Source: CAZWRV01 sp964636325 (GTDB taxonomy: Bacteria > Verrucomicrobiota > Lentisphaeria > Victivallales > GWF2-50-93). From it: a DNA stretch of 32,461 bases. The translations under genes and the position numbers were made by a program. Under the pieces are notes generated by a model that worked only from the letters and a program-made list of their open reading frames with translations, searched no databases and was not told the DNA's origin. Shown here in pieces: positions 24,435 through 32,200 of this stretch (positions are counted from its first letter, which is position 1; each line of letters opens with the position of its first letter). The stretch is from assembly GCA_964636325.1 (NCBI GenBank), contig CAZWRV010000075.1:1-32461 (forward strand), given 5' to 3'.

Positions 24435-25928
24435 ATGAACTATCTGGGCATCGACATCGGCACGACGGGCGTGAAGGCGGTGGTCTTCGGCCACGACGGC
24501 AAACTGGTCTCATCCGCATATGAGGAATATCCAGTGCTCATGCCGAAGCCGGGATGGGCCGAGCTGGATTCCGCCAAGGTGATTGAAAAATGCTTCTGCG
24601 CAATCCGCGAGGCGGCCCGAAAGGTTCCGGGCAAGGTGGCCGCGATCGGAGTTTCAAGCCAGGGCGAGGCGTTCACGCCCGTCGACAAGGACGGGCGCAT
24701 GCTGTGCAACGGCATGGTATCGTTCGACACGCGTGCCGCCGCCTCGTTGGATAAATGGTCTGATCGCTTCGGCAAGGGAAAGCTCTACAGGATCACCGGC
24801 CACACCGCGCATCCGATGTTCACTATCTTCAAGATGCTCTGGCTCCGCGAGAACTGCAAGAACATCTTTAAGAGGACAAGCAAGTTCCTATGCTTCGAAG
24901 ACCTTCTCCAATACAAGCTTGGAGTTGAAGATCCCGCAATGGGCTGGCCGCTCGCAGGCCGGACGATGCTATTCGACGTCGAGAAGCACCGCTGGAATCC
25001 CGACATTTTGGAGTTCTGCGGAATTTCTTCCGATCGGCTTGCCCGTCCGCTGCCGTCAGGCTCCATAGCAGGGAAGATTCCTGGCAAGATGTGCAGGGCC
25101 TTGAATCTTGCTGAAGGCGCGGCGATTGTGACCGGCGGCCACGACCAGCCCTGCGGCGCGCTCGGCGCCGGCGTCATAAAGGACGGCGAGGCCATGTATG
25201 CGACGGGGACTGTGGAATGCATATGCCCCGCGTTTTCCTCGCTCATAAGGAGCAGCTATCTTTACAGGAGCAACCTCTGCACATACAACTACACGATGCC
25301 TGATCTTTACACCACTGTCGCCTTCAGCCTCACCGGCGGCAACATCCTGAAGTGGTTCCGCGACGAGTTCGGGCAGATGGAGAAGGCCGAGGCTGCGAAG
25401 TCCAAGGCGGATCCGTATGAGCTTCTTCTGAAAAAGATGTGCCCCGAGCCTACCGGACTCCTTGTCCTTCCCCATTTCACTCCGACCGGCACACCGTATT
25501 TCGACAGCGACGCAGAGGGCGCTGTGATCGGCCTTAAGCTGTCCACCCGCCGGGGCGAGTTCATGAGGGCACTACTCGAGGGTGTCGCCTTGGAGATGCG
25601 TCTCAACCTCGACATACTCGACAAGGCCGGCCTGCTTATCAAAGAGCTGATCGCGATTGGCGGAGGTGCGAAAAGCCGCGTTTGGACGCAGCTCAAGGCC
25701 GACGTCATCGGCAAACCGATCAGGACGGTGCAAATCACAGAGGCGGGCTGCCTCGGCGCCGCCATGCTCGCGGCGTCTGCGCAGTCCGGCGAAAAATTGC
25801 CGGATCTTGTGAAGCGCTGGGTCAGGAAGGGCGAGACAGTCAGGCCGCGGAATGATTTCACCGCATGCTACTCGAAGAAGTTCGAAGCATACAAGAAGCT
25901 CTATCCGGCGATAAAGAAGCTCAGGTGA
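24435..25928 (+). CDS. FGGY-family carbohydrate kinase (xylulokinase-like)
   Basis: A 497-residue ATP-dependent sugar kinase with the two actin-like FGGY domains. The N-terminal nucleotide motif is YLGIDIGTTGVKAVVF (residues 3-18), followed by AIGVSSQGEAFTPVD and a substrate-binding Asp in VSFDTRA. The second domain has GGHDQPCGALGAG, ATGTVECI, EGVALEMR and the adenine-site IAIGGGAKSRVWTQLKADV. The overall order is like xylulokinase, which would fit a D-lyxose to D-xylulose step by the isomerase upstream. Other ketoses are possible. ATG 24435 with AAGGAG nearby is preferred over the in-frame ATG at 24402. It is the last plus-strand gene of the block. Confidence 0.88.
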   Translation: MNYLGIDIGTTGVKAVVFGHDGKLVSSAYEEYPVLMPKPGWAELDSAKVIEKCFCAIREAARKVPGKVAAIGVSSQGEAFTPVDKDGRMLCNGMVSFDTRAAASLDKWSDRFGKGKLYRITGHTAHPMFTIFKMLWLRENCKNIFKRTSKFLCFEDLLQYKLGVEDPAMGWPLAGRTMLFDVEKHRWNPDILEFCGISSDRLARPLPSGSIAGKIPGKMCRALNLAEGAAIVTGGHDQPCGALGAGVIKDGEAMYATGTVECICPAFSSLIRSSYLYRSNLCTYNYTMPDLYTTVAFSLTGGNILKWFRDEFGQMEKAEAAKSKADPYELLLKKMCPEPTGLLVLPHFTPTGTPYFDSDAEGAVIGLKLSTRRGEFMRALLEGVALEMRLNLDILDKAGLLIKELIAIGGGAKSRVWTQLKADVIGKPIRTVQITEAGCLGAAMLAASAQSGEKLPDLVKRWVRKGETVRPRNDFTACYSKKFEAYKKLYPAIKKLR

Positions 25929-25934
25929 CGGCCT

Positions 25935-26035
25935 GCGTGCTTGGATGAATGGATGGCTGGATGCTTGGTTATTAAAGACTTAGGAATGAAAACAACCTTG
26001 GTGATGCTTCTCTCTGTGCCTCTGAGACTCTGTGG
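25935..26035. repeat. Two degenerate 8-bp tandem arrays in the convergent gap
   Basis: 25935-25966 holds four 8-mers of GGATGNNT type (the first, GCGTGCTT, is the most diverged). 26012-26035 holds three 8-mers of CTCTGTGN type. They fill most of the 112-bp gap between the convergent kinase and M48 genes. No terminator was found there. Confidence 0.65.
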
Positions 26036-26040
26036 TTTAA

Positions 26041-27924
26041 TTATTGGCTTGCCGTGGTTTCTGGCACCTGTTCCTTCTGCTTGTTCTGGCGGTATTCCTT
26101 CATTGCCATGTGTCGGGAGTAGTATTTGTTGAAGGCGTCGAGGACTGTCTGCTGGTTGGTCTGGTAGACGTCGAGCGGGAGTATTCGCTTCGCCGCCTTT
26201 TCACGCTTGAAGTCGATGCGGATCTGGGGATGCCCGAGAGTGCTCTGCTCGCCTGCGCACGAGGTGATCTCGCTGAAGAGGACTGGGTCGGGCCACTCGG
26301 AGTAGTTGATTTGTTCGTAGGTCATTGAGAGTGCTCCTTTCTTCTTCCCTTGGAACGAGACTTCCGGGAAGTGCTTAAGGACGATCTCCTTCTCAGCGTC
26401 CGTCTCGGGCAGGTATCGGTAGGCCAGGACCTGCTCGTGGAACTCGCGGAACTTGTCCTCGTAGGCCTTCCACTGGCGGGCTTCAAGCTCCTCGGCCCGG
26501 TTGATGTTCCGGTACCATCTGGCGTCGGGATCGGCCTGGAGGACTTCCAGCATCTCCTCGACGGACATTTCCGCTTGGACGGCCTTGACGCGCTCCTCGA
26601 ATGGCGGATGCGAGTCGAACGGGTGGGCGGTCTCGGCCTCGCTGGCCTTGCCCTCCTTGACGAACGAGCATGCGAACTCCTTGAATCCGTCGCCGACCTT
26701 CTGGGGGATGTTGAGCGTGTCGATAACCTTCTCGACCTGGAAGAGCTCGTCCTCCACCTTGCCGCGGTAGTTCCCGTATGCCGATATCTTGAGGAGCGCG
26801 CCGGCCATGTCCTTGGGAGAAGCCACCTCGGACGCGATCCTGTCCGCTCTGAATTCCCGCTGGCGGCTCAGCCTGCCGAGCGAGATCTCGAAGAGGCTGC
26901 GGAAGCAGAGCATGAAATAGAATATCGGCAGCGATATGCCGCCCGCGTAGAGGGCCCCGAGATAGATCTGGTAGCGGCCAAGCAGCGGGGAAATCTTCTT
27001 GGAATAGAGGGTGTCATTCCCGCTGAAATGCGCCATCTCGTGCGCCATCACCGCGTCCGCCTGGCTGCCCTGCAGGACCTTGAGCAGGGAAAGGCTGACA
27101 TAGAGCGTCCGGCCTTCGAGCCTCTTATCGCCCAGTGTTACCGGATGCTCGGTCACGAAGAAGTTGTTGTCGATTCCGGCGATGATGCGGTCCGGAGGCG
27201 GAGTGCCGACCTTTCCGCAGATATCATCCAGCTCCTTCCAGAGGGGCGAGTCCGGCTCGCGCTCGATCATTTCGCCCTGAAGCTCGAACTTGTCGTCGAT
27301 CTTCTTGAAGATGGCGGCGATCACGGCGAAAGCGGCGCATACCGCCATAAGGCCGGCGATGATGATGAGCTTGGGATAGTAGCGCTCGGCCCAGAATGCC
27401 GTGACCCAGTACGACAGCGCAACCGCCAGGCAGCCCTGGATCAGGACCTGCACCGTCGAGAAAATCCTCAGCACATGCCAGCCCACAAGCAGGCTGTAGT
27501 ATTGCGCCACCTGCGAGCGGAGCGAGAACAGGACGCTCAGGCCGGCGATTATGAACACAGCCACGCCGGACACAAGGCCGATAACGGAAAAGCGGATCAT
27601 CCATCTGAACGTTGCATAATGGAACTTGCACTGCGAGGAAAGTCCGGAACGGAAGCTGTCCAGACTGGGGTCTGAGGAAGCAAGTATCCTGGACATCGGA
27701 ACCTTCTGGAAAAATTCCAGCGCCTTGGCCTTCTGCTCCGGGGTCGCCGTCTTGTTGCCGTTGATGTCGCTCCGGATCTGCTCCAGCAGCCGCCCGTCCA
27801 GGTCCGCCTGCACATGGCCGAAGAACCAAAGGGAGAAGGCGGGGATGACAAACAGAAGCAGCGAAGGGACGATGTAGGTCTTGAAGAAGCTGACCTTCGA
27901 GAACTTTTTAGACGGAGCTTCCAT
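26041..27924 (-). CDS. M48-family membrane zinc metalloprotease
   Basis: A 627-residue protease of the HtpX/Ste24-type M48 family, predicted in the inner membrane. Hydrophobic segments lie at about residues 15-37, 108-133, 165-185 and 190-215. The zinc motif is HEMAH (295-299), with the third ligand Glu357 in REFRADRIAS. HPPFEERVKAVQ near the end of the catalytic domain is a typical M48 signature. A cytoplasmic-looking C-terminal region of about 190 residues follows, with a charged Gln/Lys-rich tail. The frame opens at TTG 27945; the ATG at 27924 (MEAPSKKF) is preferred, though neither has a strong ribosome site. Substrates are unknown; relatives degrade misfolded membrane proteins. It is transcribed towards the sugar locus and is probably unrelated to it. 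Confidence 0.9.
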   Translation of the reverse strand: MEAPSKKFSKVSFFKTYIVPSLLLFVIPAFSLWFFGHVQADLDGRLLEQIRSDINGNKTATPEQKAKALEFFQKVPMSRILASSDPSLDSFRSGLSSQCKFHYATFRWMIRFSVIGLVSGVAVFIIAGLSVLFSLRSQVAQYYSLLVGWHVLRIFSTVQVLIQGCLAVALSYWVTAFWAERYYPKLIIIAGLMAVCAAFAVIAAIFKKIDDKFELQGEMIEREPDSPLWKELDDICGKVGTPPPDRIIAGIDNNFFVTEHPVTLGDKRLEGRTLYVSLSLLKVLQGSQADAVMAHEMAHFSGNDTLYSKKISPLLGRYQIYLGALYAGGISLPIFYFMLCFRSLFEISLGRLSRQREFRADRIASEVASPKDMAGALLKISAYGNYRGKVEDELFQVEKVIDTLNIPQKVGDGFKEFACSFVKEGKASEAETAHPFDSHPPFEERVKAVQAEMSVEEMLEVLQADPDARWYRNINRAEELEARQWKAYEDKFREFHEQVLAYRYLPETDAEKEIVLKHFPEVSFQGKKKGALSMTYEQINYSEWPDPVLFSEITSCAGEQSTLGHPQIRIDFKREKAAKRILPLDVYQTNQQTVLDAFNKYYSRHMAMKEYRQNKQKEQVPETTASQ

Positions 27925-28076
27925 GGCAGCCGGTGTTAAATGCAATGTATGCTACTATTCCCGCCTTCGAATAATATAAATTGGGACAAATAAAAATCCA
28001 AACTGAAAAGCCACAAGGGTATTTCCCGCTGTTTTTAGCCGCTTCATATGGGGGCGGGTCAGGAAATCTGAAGATA

Positions 28077-29405
28077 TCAATCCGCTAGTTCCTTGAGTAG
28101 TGAAAGCGCCTTGTCGACGATCTGGTCAAGTGCGTTTGGAGCGAGCTTCGACCAGTTCGAGGTGCGGGTCTCGAAGCTGTGAGGGCCGCCGCGCCTCAAT
28201 GCCTCCGGAGTAGGCACGTATCCGATGTAGCCGTTGGACATGTGCGCCACCATGAGACGCTTTATAGGTGATTCGAGCTTCATGCGGAGCTGTCCTTCCA
28301 CGAACGGTTTGCCTGTGAGCGCGACAATGGCGTTGTTGGCGATACGCACCGCCTGCACCTCGTAGTCATAGTATGGCTGACGGGCGCTTGTGACGGCGAA
28401 GTCCAGGACGGAGTGCGCGTAGACCCAGTCCCATTCGATGGACGGCAAGGGTTCGGGCAGCATCGGCGGCTGAGGCTTTTCGGCCAGCAGTCTGCGCGCG
28501 GCTTCCACCTCCTGCTTGGGCACTTGGCGCAATGGCAGACGGAGCTGTTCCGAACACCAGGCCAGGCATGGCGTCTCCGCCGGCTCCAGGCTTTGCAGCG
28601 CCCGAGACGTGGTTTCCGCTAGCATGCCGCCCATGCGTAAATAGCTGTCTACATGGCTGGGATCCAAATGGTTATGGTGATGGATGTTTCCGCAGCACCC
28701 GTTGATCACAAGGGCGACGCAGTCCGCGCCGAGGGTGGAACGCATGGCCGAGGCCCAGGCTCCGGGGCAGTCGGCGCTGATGAAGAGCTTCGGATATCCG
28801 TGCACGGGATGGCAGGTATGGTGTAGGAGTGCCGCGACGTTGCGGCCTGACTGGTTCTGCAGCAGCATTCCGACCTCCGGGGCGGTCGGACCCTCGCAAT
28901 GAAGGATCTGCCGGGCCTTGTCTCCGTGCGGGTGGGCGATCGCGGTGCCGTCGCGCAGCACGAACCTGCGGTTGAACGCCACGCGGCCGTCCACCGTCCT
29001 TGCGAATCTCGCAGTCACCGGCTCCAGCCGCGCCTGCGCCTTGCCTACGGCCTCGACGATTCCGGCGGCGGCCACCGGATTGTAGCGTTTGTCGCTGCTC
29101 CGGAGCCACCACAGGTCCGCAGGAATCCCTTCGTATTCGTCGCTTACTGCGGCGTTGCCCACGGCCGGAGCCGAATGGTTCTGGATCGAATGGATCATCA
29201 CCGCCTTCGGATTTATCCCGAATCGCGCGGCGATCCTGCGCCGGATTTCATCTATCCACTTGTGCGTGATGTAGCAGACTTCCACGGACAGGATGCAGAA
29301 CTGTTCGCCGCCGTATTCTAGCGCCAGCGTCTTCGCGTAGATGCGCTCGCGGATTTCGCGGACCGGCCGCCTACGGCCGATGTCGCCGGCGATCTGGATG
29401 TCCAT
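28077..29405 (-). CDS. Neutral/alkaline ceramidase-like protein (5' end probably frameshifted)
   Basis: A 442-residue product from the internal ATG at 29405. It resembles the neutral-ceramidase domain proteins common in PVC bacteria: ERIYAKTLALEYGG, MIHSIQNHSAP, HHTCHPVH and INGCCGNIHHHNH, which hold conserved His residues of a metal site, and VQAVRIANNAIVALTG in the second half. Neutral ceramidases hydrolyse N-acyl amide bonds; the bacterial substrate here is unknown. Directly upstream in the same frame lies EVDITPDMD, containing the family's N-terminal VDITP motif, but no start codon precedes it. An ATG with AAGGGGG upstream (29460) is in another frame and would join if one A were removed from the A5 run at 29446-29450. 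No signal peptide is visible in either version. Confidence 0.78.
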   Translation of the reverse strand: MDIQIAGDIGRRRPVREIRERIYAKTLALEYGGEQFCILSVEVCYITHKWIDEIRRRIAARFGINPKAVMIHSIQNHSAPAVGNAAVSDEYEGIPADLWWLRSSDKRYNPVAAAGIVEAVGKAQARLEPVTARFARTVDGRVAFNRRFVLRDGTAIAHPHGDKARQILHCEGPTAPEVGMLLQNQSGRNVAALLHHTCHPVHGYPKLFISADCPGAWASAMRSTLGADCVALVINGCCGNIHHHNHLDPSHVDSYLRMGGMLAETTSRALQSLEPAETPCLAWCSEQLRLPLRQVPKQEVEAARRLLAEKPQPPMLPEPLPSIEWDWVYAHSVLDFAVTSARQPYYDYEVQAVRIANNAIVALTGKPFVEGQLRMKLESPIKRLMVAHMSNGYIGYVPTPEALRRGGPHSFETRTSNWSKLAPNALDQIVDKALSLLKELAD

Positions 29406-29445
29406 ATCCGGGGTGATGTCGACTTCCGCCGACCGGCACGCAGTA

Positions 29446-29450
29446 TTTTT
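29446..29450 (-). other. Homopolymer frameshift site of the ceramidase-like gene
   Basis: Five A's on the minus strand separate a well-formed start (ATG 29458-29460, AAGGGGG six bases upstream) from the in-frame VDITP motif. With four A's the protein would begin MNSENTACRSAEVDITP and run on to the main frame. This could be an assembly error, a recent mutation or a slippage switch. Confidence 0.6.
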
Positions 29451-29646
29451 CCGAATTCATTACACGCCCCCTTTTGATTCATATAAATTTTGTATTTTTA
29501 AGCTCCAAAGAGTAATCTTGAGAAGGTGAGACTTCAAAGTCAAAGACGAAAATCCCTGAAACATCCGCGGAAACCATTTCTATGAATTCTGTGTCGGTAT
29601 CATACGCCTTAAACGTAAAAACGAACATCAGGAATTCAATACTGGC

Positions 29647-29674
29647 TTGACAAATATAAAGACCCCTTTATGTT
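29647..29674 (+). promoter_or_regulatory. Probable promoter of the DUF2281 gene
   Basis: TTGACA (29647-29652) is followed 16 bases later by TATGTT (29669-29674), 4/6 to the -10 consensus, in an AT-rich leader 35 bases before the ATG at 29709. The preceding 29461-29646 shows no gene. Confidence 0.45.
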
Positions 29675-29708
29675 AATAGTGCTTTAACTTTATACCTATA
29701 AAATATAG

Positions 29709-29936
29709 ATGCATCTCATGAACAACGTTTCATTACATACAAAAATAAACTCACTGCCAGAGAGCTTATACTTTGAGGCAGAATCGTATCTCGACTTCCT
29801 CATTCAAAAGAGCAAAAGTAAAAAAAGTAAAAAACATCCCAAGTCCGGCTGTTTAAAAGGCCTTTATGTCGTCAAAAAGGGTTTTGACCAACCTCTTGAC
29901 GATTTCAAGGAACCTGATTCCGCAGGATTCGATTAA
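29709..29936 (+). CDS. DUF2281 / VapB-type antitoxin-like small protein
   Basis: A 75-residue protein with the DUF2281 pattern: INSLPESLYFEAESYLDFLI, a Lys/Ser-rich stretch (KSKSKKSKKHPKSG), then GCLKG and a C-terminal FDQPLDDFKE. Family members are usually antitoxins placed just upstream of a PIN-domain toxin. No PIN gene follows here. The last residues (PDSAGFD) are encoded by the left arm and centre of a 45-bp palindrome, and the stop codon lies in its centre, whereas relatives normally stop shortly after DDFKE. Its own promoter is likely. It is either an orphan antitoxin or a toxin-antitoxin locus whose toxin gene was lost. Confidence 0.72.
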   Translation: MHLMNNVSLHTKINSLPESLYFEAESYLDFLIQKSKSKKSKKHPKSGCLKGLYVVKKGFDQPLDDFKEPDSAGFD

Positions 29937-30291
29937 TCGGAATCCTGCGGAATCAGGAAAGCATGACCAGGAGTTGCCGCCGTCGAAGGATGCAAATATA
30001 CCCGGCGCCCAGCCGAACAGCTCGGATTCACCTTCAATACCAGGCGAAGAGGGCAATCTTGAAAAGCCACAGACGGTGGCTGATGGTGCGAAGCCAACGG
30101 AGGATGATATCTACAAGCGGATGGGCAACGTCACCGATCTGAAGAACGACAGCATTGTGGTAGGTTCTGGAATCGCAAAGAAGACTGCGGCTGAAAACAA
30201 GGCTCAGAGACTTGCTTTGAACCAGGAGTCTGACAAGGTGCTCAACAGGGAGCTCTCGGTCATCAGCGACCTGTTCAAGGGGATGAAGTAG
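29866..30291 (+). CDS. Unrecognised hydrophilic ORF downstream of DUF2281
   Basis: A 141-residue frame overlapping the end of the DUF2281 gene by 71 bases. The first 30 residues are read through that gene and the palindrome and are probably not original. From about residue 45 the protein is polar and Pro/Ser/Glu-rich, and from about 78 it looks like a genuine helical domain (PTEDDIYKRMGNVTDL; IAKKTAAENKAQRLAL; SVISDLFKGMK). The whole may be the C-terminal part of a longer gene joined here by rearrangement. An internal start (for example ATG 30120) is possible. No family was recognised and no PIN-domain motif is present. Confidence 0.45.
   Translation: MSSKRVLTNLLTISRNLIPQDSINRNPAESGKHDQELPPSKDANIPGAQPNSSDSPSIPGEEGNLEKPQTVADGAKPTEDDIYKRMGNVTDLKNDSIVVGSGIAKKTAAENKAQRLALNQESDKVLNRELSVISDLFKGMK
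29913..29957. repeat. 45-bp palindrome with 18-bp perfect arms
   Basis: The left arm CCTGATTCCGCAGGATTC (29913-29930) is the exact reverse complement of 29940-29957. The 9-base centre contains the palindrome GATTAATC, which carries the DUF2281 stop codon. No T-run follows, so it is not a standard terminator. Confidence 0.9.
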
Positions 30292-30381
30292 GATATCCCC
30301 CTTTTCTTACGGGCGTCAGGAATGGAATACGGCCGGAACCCCGGTCTGACGAAATTCCGATGCCTTGTTTTTTCAACCAGC

Positions 30382-30401
30382 GGGCTGGGTGGAGCCAGCC
30401 C
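30382..30401. other. Hairpin in the convergent gap before the ATPase gene
   Basis: GGGCTGG (30382-30388) pairs perfectly with CCAGCCC (30395-30401) across a 6-nt loop, and the outer GCG/CGC can extend it with a bulge. A T6 run lies on the plus-strand 5' side, not the 3' side, so it is not a clear terminator for either gene. Confidence 0.4.
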
Positions 30402-30437
30402 CCCGCCGTTTCCGTTCCAGGAAGACTTCGCCGACTC

Positions 30438-31667
30438 TCACAGCTCATTCCAAGGGATTGCAGTAATTCTTTCGGAAATCTTCTGCGCCCTGTGGATCCT
30501 GCAAACAATATATCCTTTCTCGCACCGGTCCGGATACTCGTCGAGGAACATTTCAAGATGCCTTGCATCTTTTGACGAGGGATTCTGCGTCCATTTCACT
30601 TCTATGGGGATATCCTCCCTTGGCGACTGCCAAACAAAATCTACCTCGGCGCCGCCAACGGTGCGCCAGAAGCCTAGGTTGAACCCTCTGCCCGCATACT
30701 GCGCCCTTTGGTGTAGCTCCATGCCTACCCATTGTTCAAGCATCGGGCCTCCCAACTCGTTGAGGATGGTGGTGTCAGTGGACGTTTCGGCGGCGGCGTT
30801 CCTTACGCCCATGTCGAAAAAATAGAAACGCGGCGTGGTGAGAAGCCTTTTTCTTCCCGAGCGCTTGTATGGGTATAGCCAGAACCCTATGAAAGTGTCG
30901 ACAAGTATTTGATAGTAGTTCTTCAACGAAGAGACCGGGATTCCACTTTCCTGTGAAAGGCCTGAAAGGTTGACTTGTGTTCCGCTTTCAACTGCCGCAA
31001 GCCGCAGGAATACATGGAATGCACCGACATTCCTGACTAGGCTTTCACTCCTTATCTCCTCCTCCAGATATGTTTTCACGTAGGAGTCAAGGGTGGCCTG
31101 GGCAGTCGCCTCCTTCTCGCCACGGACAACTGGAAGGTTTCCATAAATCAAGCATCGTTCAAGCGATGCATCGGGAAAAGGCGGCTCAAGGATTTTCTTT
31201 GTGAACGTGCCCCCAGTAGCCAACCCTTTGTATGAGAAAACTTCCGGAAGGACGACCGGAAATAGGTGGAAGATGTGCGACCTGCCAGGGAGGAGGTTCG
31301 CAGAATGGGCCAGAAGCTTTCTCGCGGAGCTTCCGGTTATGAAGAACTGGAACCTTGTCTTGTCAGAGTCATATATGAACTGCAACTCATTTAGCAGTGA
31401 CGGCACCTTCTGGATCTCATCGATGCCGACGTGGGTTATCTCTGCAGGGAGAGCGTGTAGCTCCTTTCTCAGCAGGGACCCATCCCTTTCAAATCTCTGC
31501 CTCAGTCCTGTATCCTGCAGATTGTAGACAATGGATTTGCCCTCGGGAAGGATTCTTCTCAAAAGGAAGGTTTTGCCCGTCTGTCGCGCGCCGAAGACAA
31601 TCCTAATTTTGTCGCGTGAAATATCGCCTTCAAGGATATCCTGGATATATCTGCAGCAGTAAGTCAT
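30438..31667 (-). CDS. AAA-family ATPase with DUF4143 C-terminal domain
   Basis: A 409-residue P-loop ATPase of the AAA_14/DUF4143 type, a very common accessory family without a settled role. Walker A is GARQTGKT (residues 25-32). Walker B is HVGIDEIQ (about 79-86). A sensor-like FFITGSSARKL and LLPGR follow. The C-terminal DUF4143 part contains GGAEVDFVW and IEVKWT, an arrangement like PD-(D/E)xK nuclease cores. Typical members have about 380-430 residues, so it is full length. Start at ATG 31667. It is less GC-rich than the sugar locus and lies between an orphan antitoxin-like gene and a dead transposase, which points to transferred DNA. Confidence 0.88.
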   Translation of the reverse strand: MTYCCRYIQDILEGDISRDKIRIVFGARQTGKTFLLRRILPEGKSIVYNLQDTGLRQRFERDGSLLRKELHALPAEITHVGIDEIQKVPSLLNELQFIYDSDKTRFQFFITGSSARKLLAHSANLLPGRSHIFHLFPVVLPEVFSYKGLATGGTFTKKILEPPFPDASLERCLIYGNLPVVRGEKEATAQATLDSYVKTYLEEEIRSESLVRNVGAFHVFLRLAAVESGTQVNLSGLSQESGIPVSSLKNYYQILVDTFIGFWLYPYKRSGRKRLLTTPRFYFFDMGVRNAAAETSTDTTILNELGGPMLEQWVGMELHQRAQYAGRGFNLGFWRTVGGAEVDFVWQSPREDIPIEVKWTQNPSSKDARHLEMFLDEYPDRCEKGYIVCRIHRAQKISERITAIPWNEL

Positions 31668-31860
31668 GGTTGATAATCTCCACTTGAGATGCTGATTATG
31701 CCGTATAAGTTACAACTAGTATTGAAATAATCAAGTTGCGAGCAGTCCCTTAATGCTTTTTATGTATTCCGTGGCAGAAAACATGCGAATACTGCTGGCG
31801 GAATGAAGTCCATGCATTTGCGGGAGCTTTTCGTCATATGCAGCGCTTAGTGTGAAGACT

Positions 31861-32200
31861 GCTGGAAACACCACATAGTGTCCATGATGGACCGCTGACC
31901 GAGCAAAAGAATTACTTTCACGACCATCAAGCAGAACCTTCAGATCAAGACATTCGTGGGTACAACGCCCTGAGGATTCAGATTTGGACAGCATTGATCT
32001 CCATACTGTTGCTGAAGTATTTGAAATTCAAGTCGAAGCTCGGATGGTCGATGTCGAATCTTGTCGCGCTTGTCCGTTGGAATCTCTTCTCGTATGTTGA
32101 CCTGTGGGCCTGGCTGGACAATCCCTTCGGCACAAAGGATCCGCCGGAGGAAGGAGAATTATTTCAGCCGGACTTGGACAGCATTTTCGCAAATTACTAA
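31861..32200 (+). pseudogene. Decayed IS4-family transposase (C-terminal part)
   Basis: Three plus-strand frames together rebuild the C-terminus of an IS4-type DDE transposase. IVSMMDR ends in TGA where the family's DRW has Trp (31875-31898). TIKQNLQIKTFVGTT follows in another frame (about 31923-31967). A third frame gives NALRIQIWTALISILLLKYL, then GWSMSNLVALVRWNLFSYVDLWAWLDNPFG, and stops at 32200. At least two indels and one nonsense change are needed, so it is inactive. The N-terminal two thirds are not recognisable. TTGGACAGCA occurs at 31984, 32174 and 32287; the last may be close to the element's end. No gene is seen from 32201 to 32461. Confidence 0.7.

Noticed and set aside
17346..26035. 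Short tandem arrays as a CRISPR array
   Set aside because: Units of 8-9 bp follow one another without spacers; CRISPR repeats are longer and separated by unique spacers.
26350..27675. Plus-strand open frame of 441 codons opposite the M48 gene
   Set aside because: The minus strand encodes HEMAH and the other M48 motifs. The antisense frame is low-complexity (Val/Leu/Glu/Asp-rich), typical of a shadow.
29940..29970. Palindrome after DUF2281 as a Rho-independent terminator
   Set aside because: No T-run follows the right arm on either strand.
31731..31994. Minus-strand frame of 87 codons
   Set aside because: It is antisense to the decayed transposase and shows no domain of its own.
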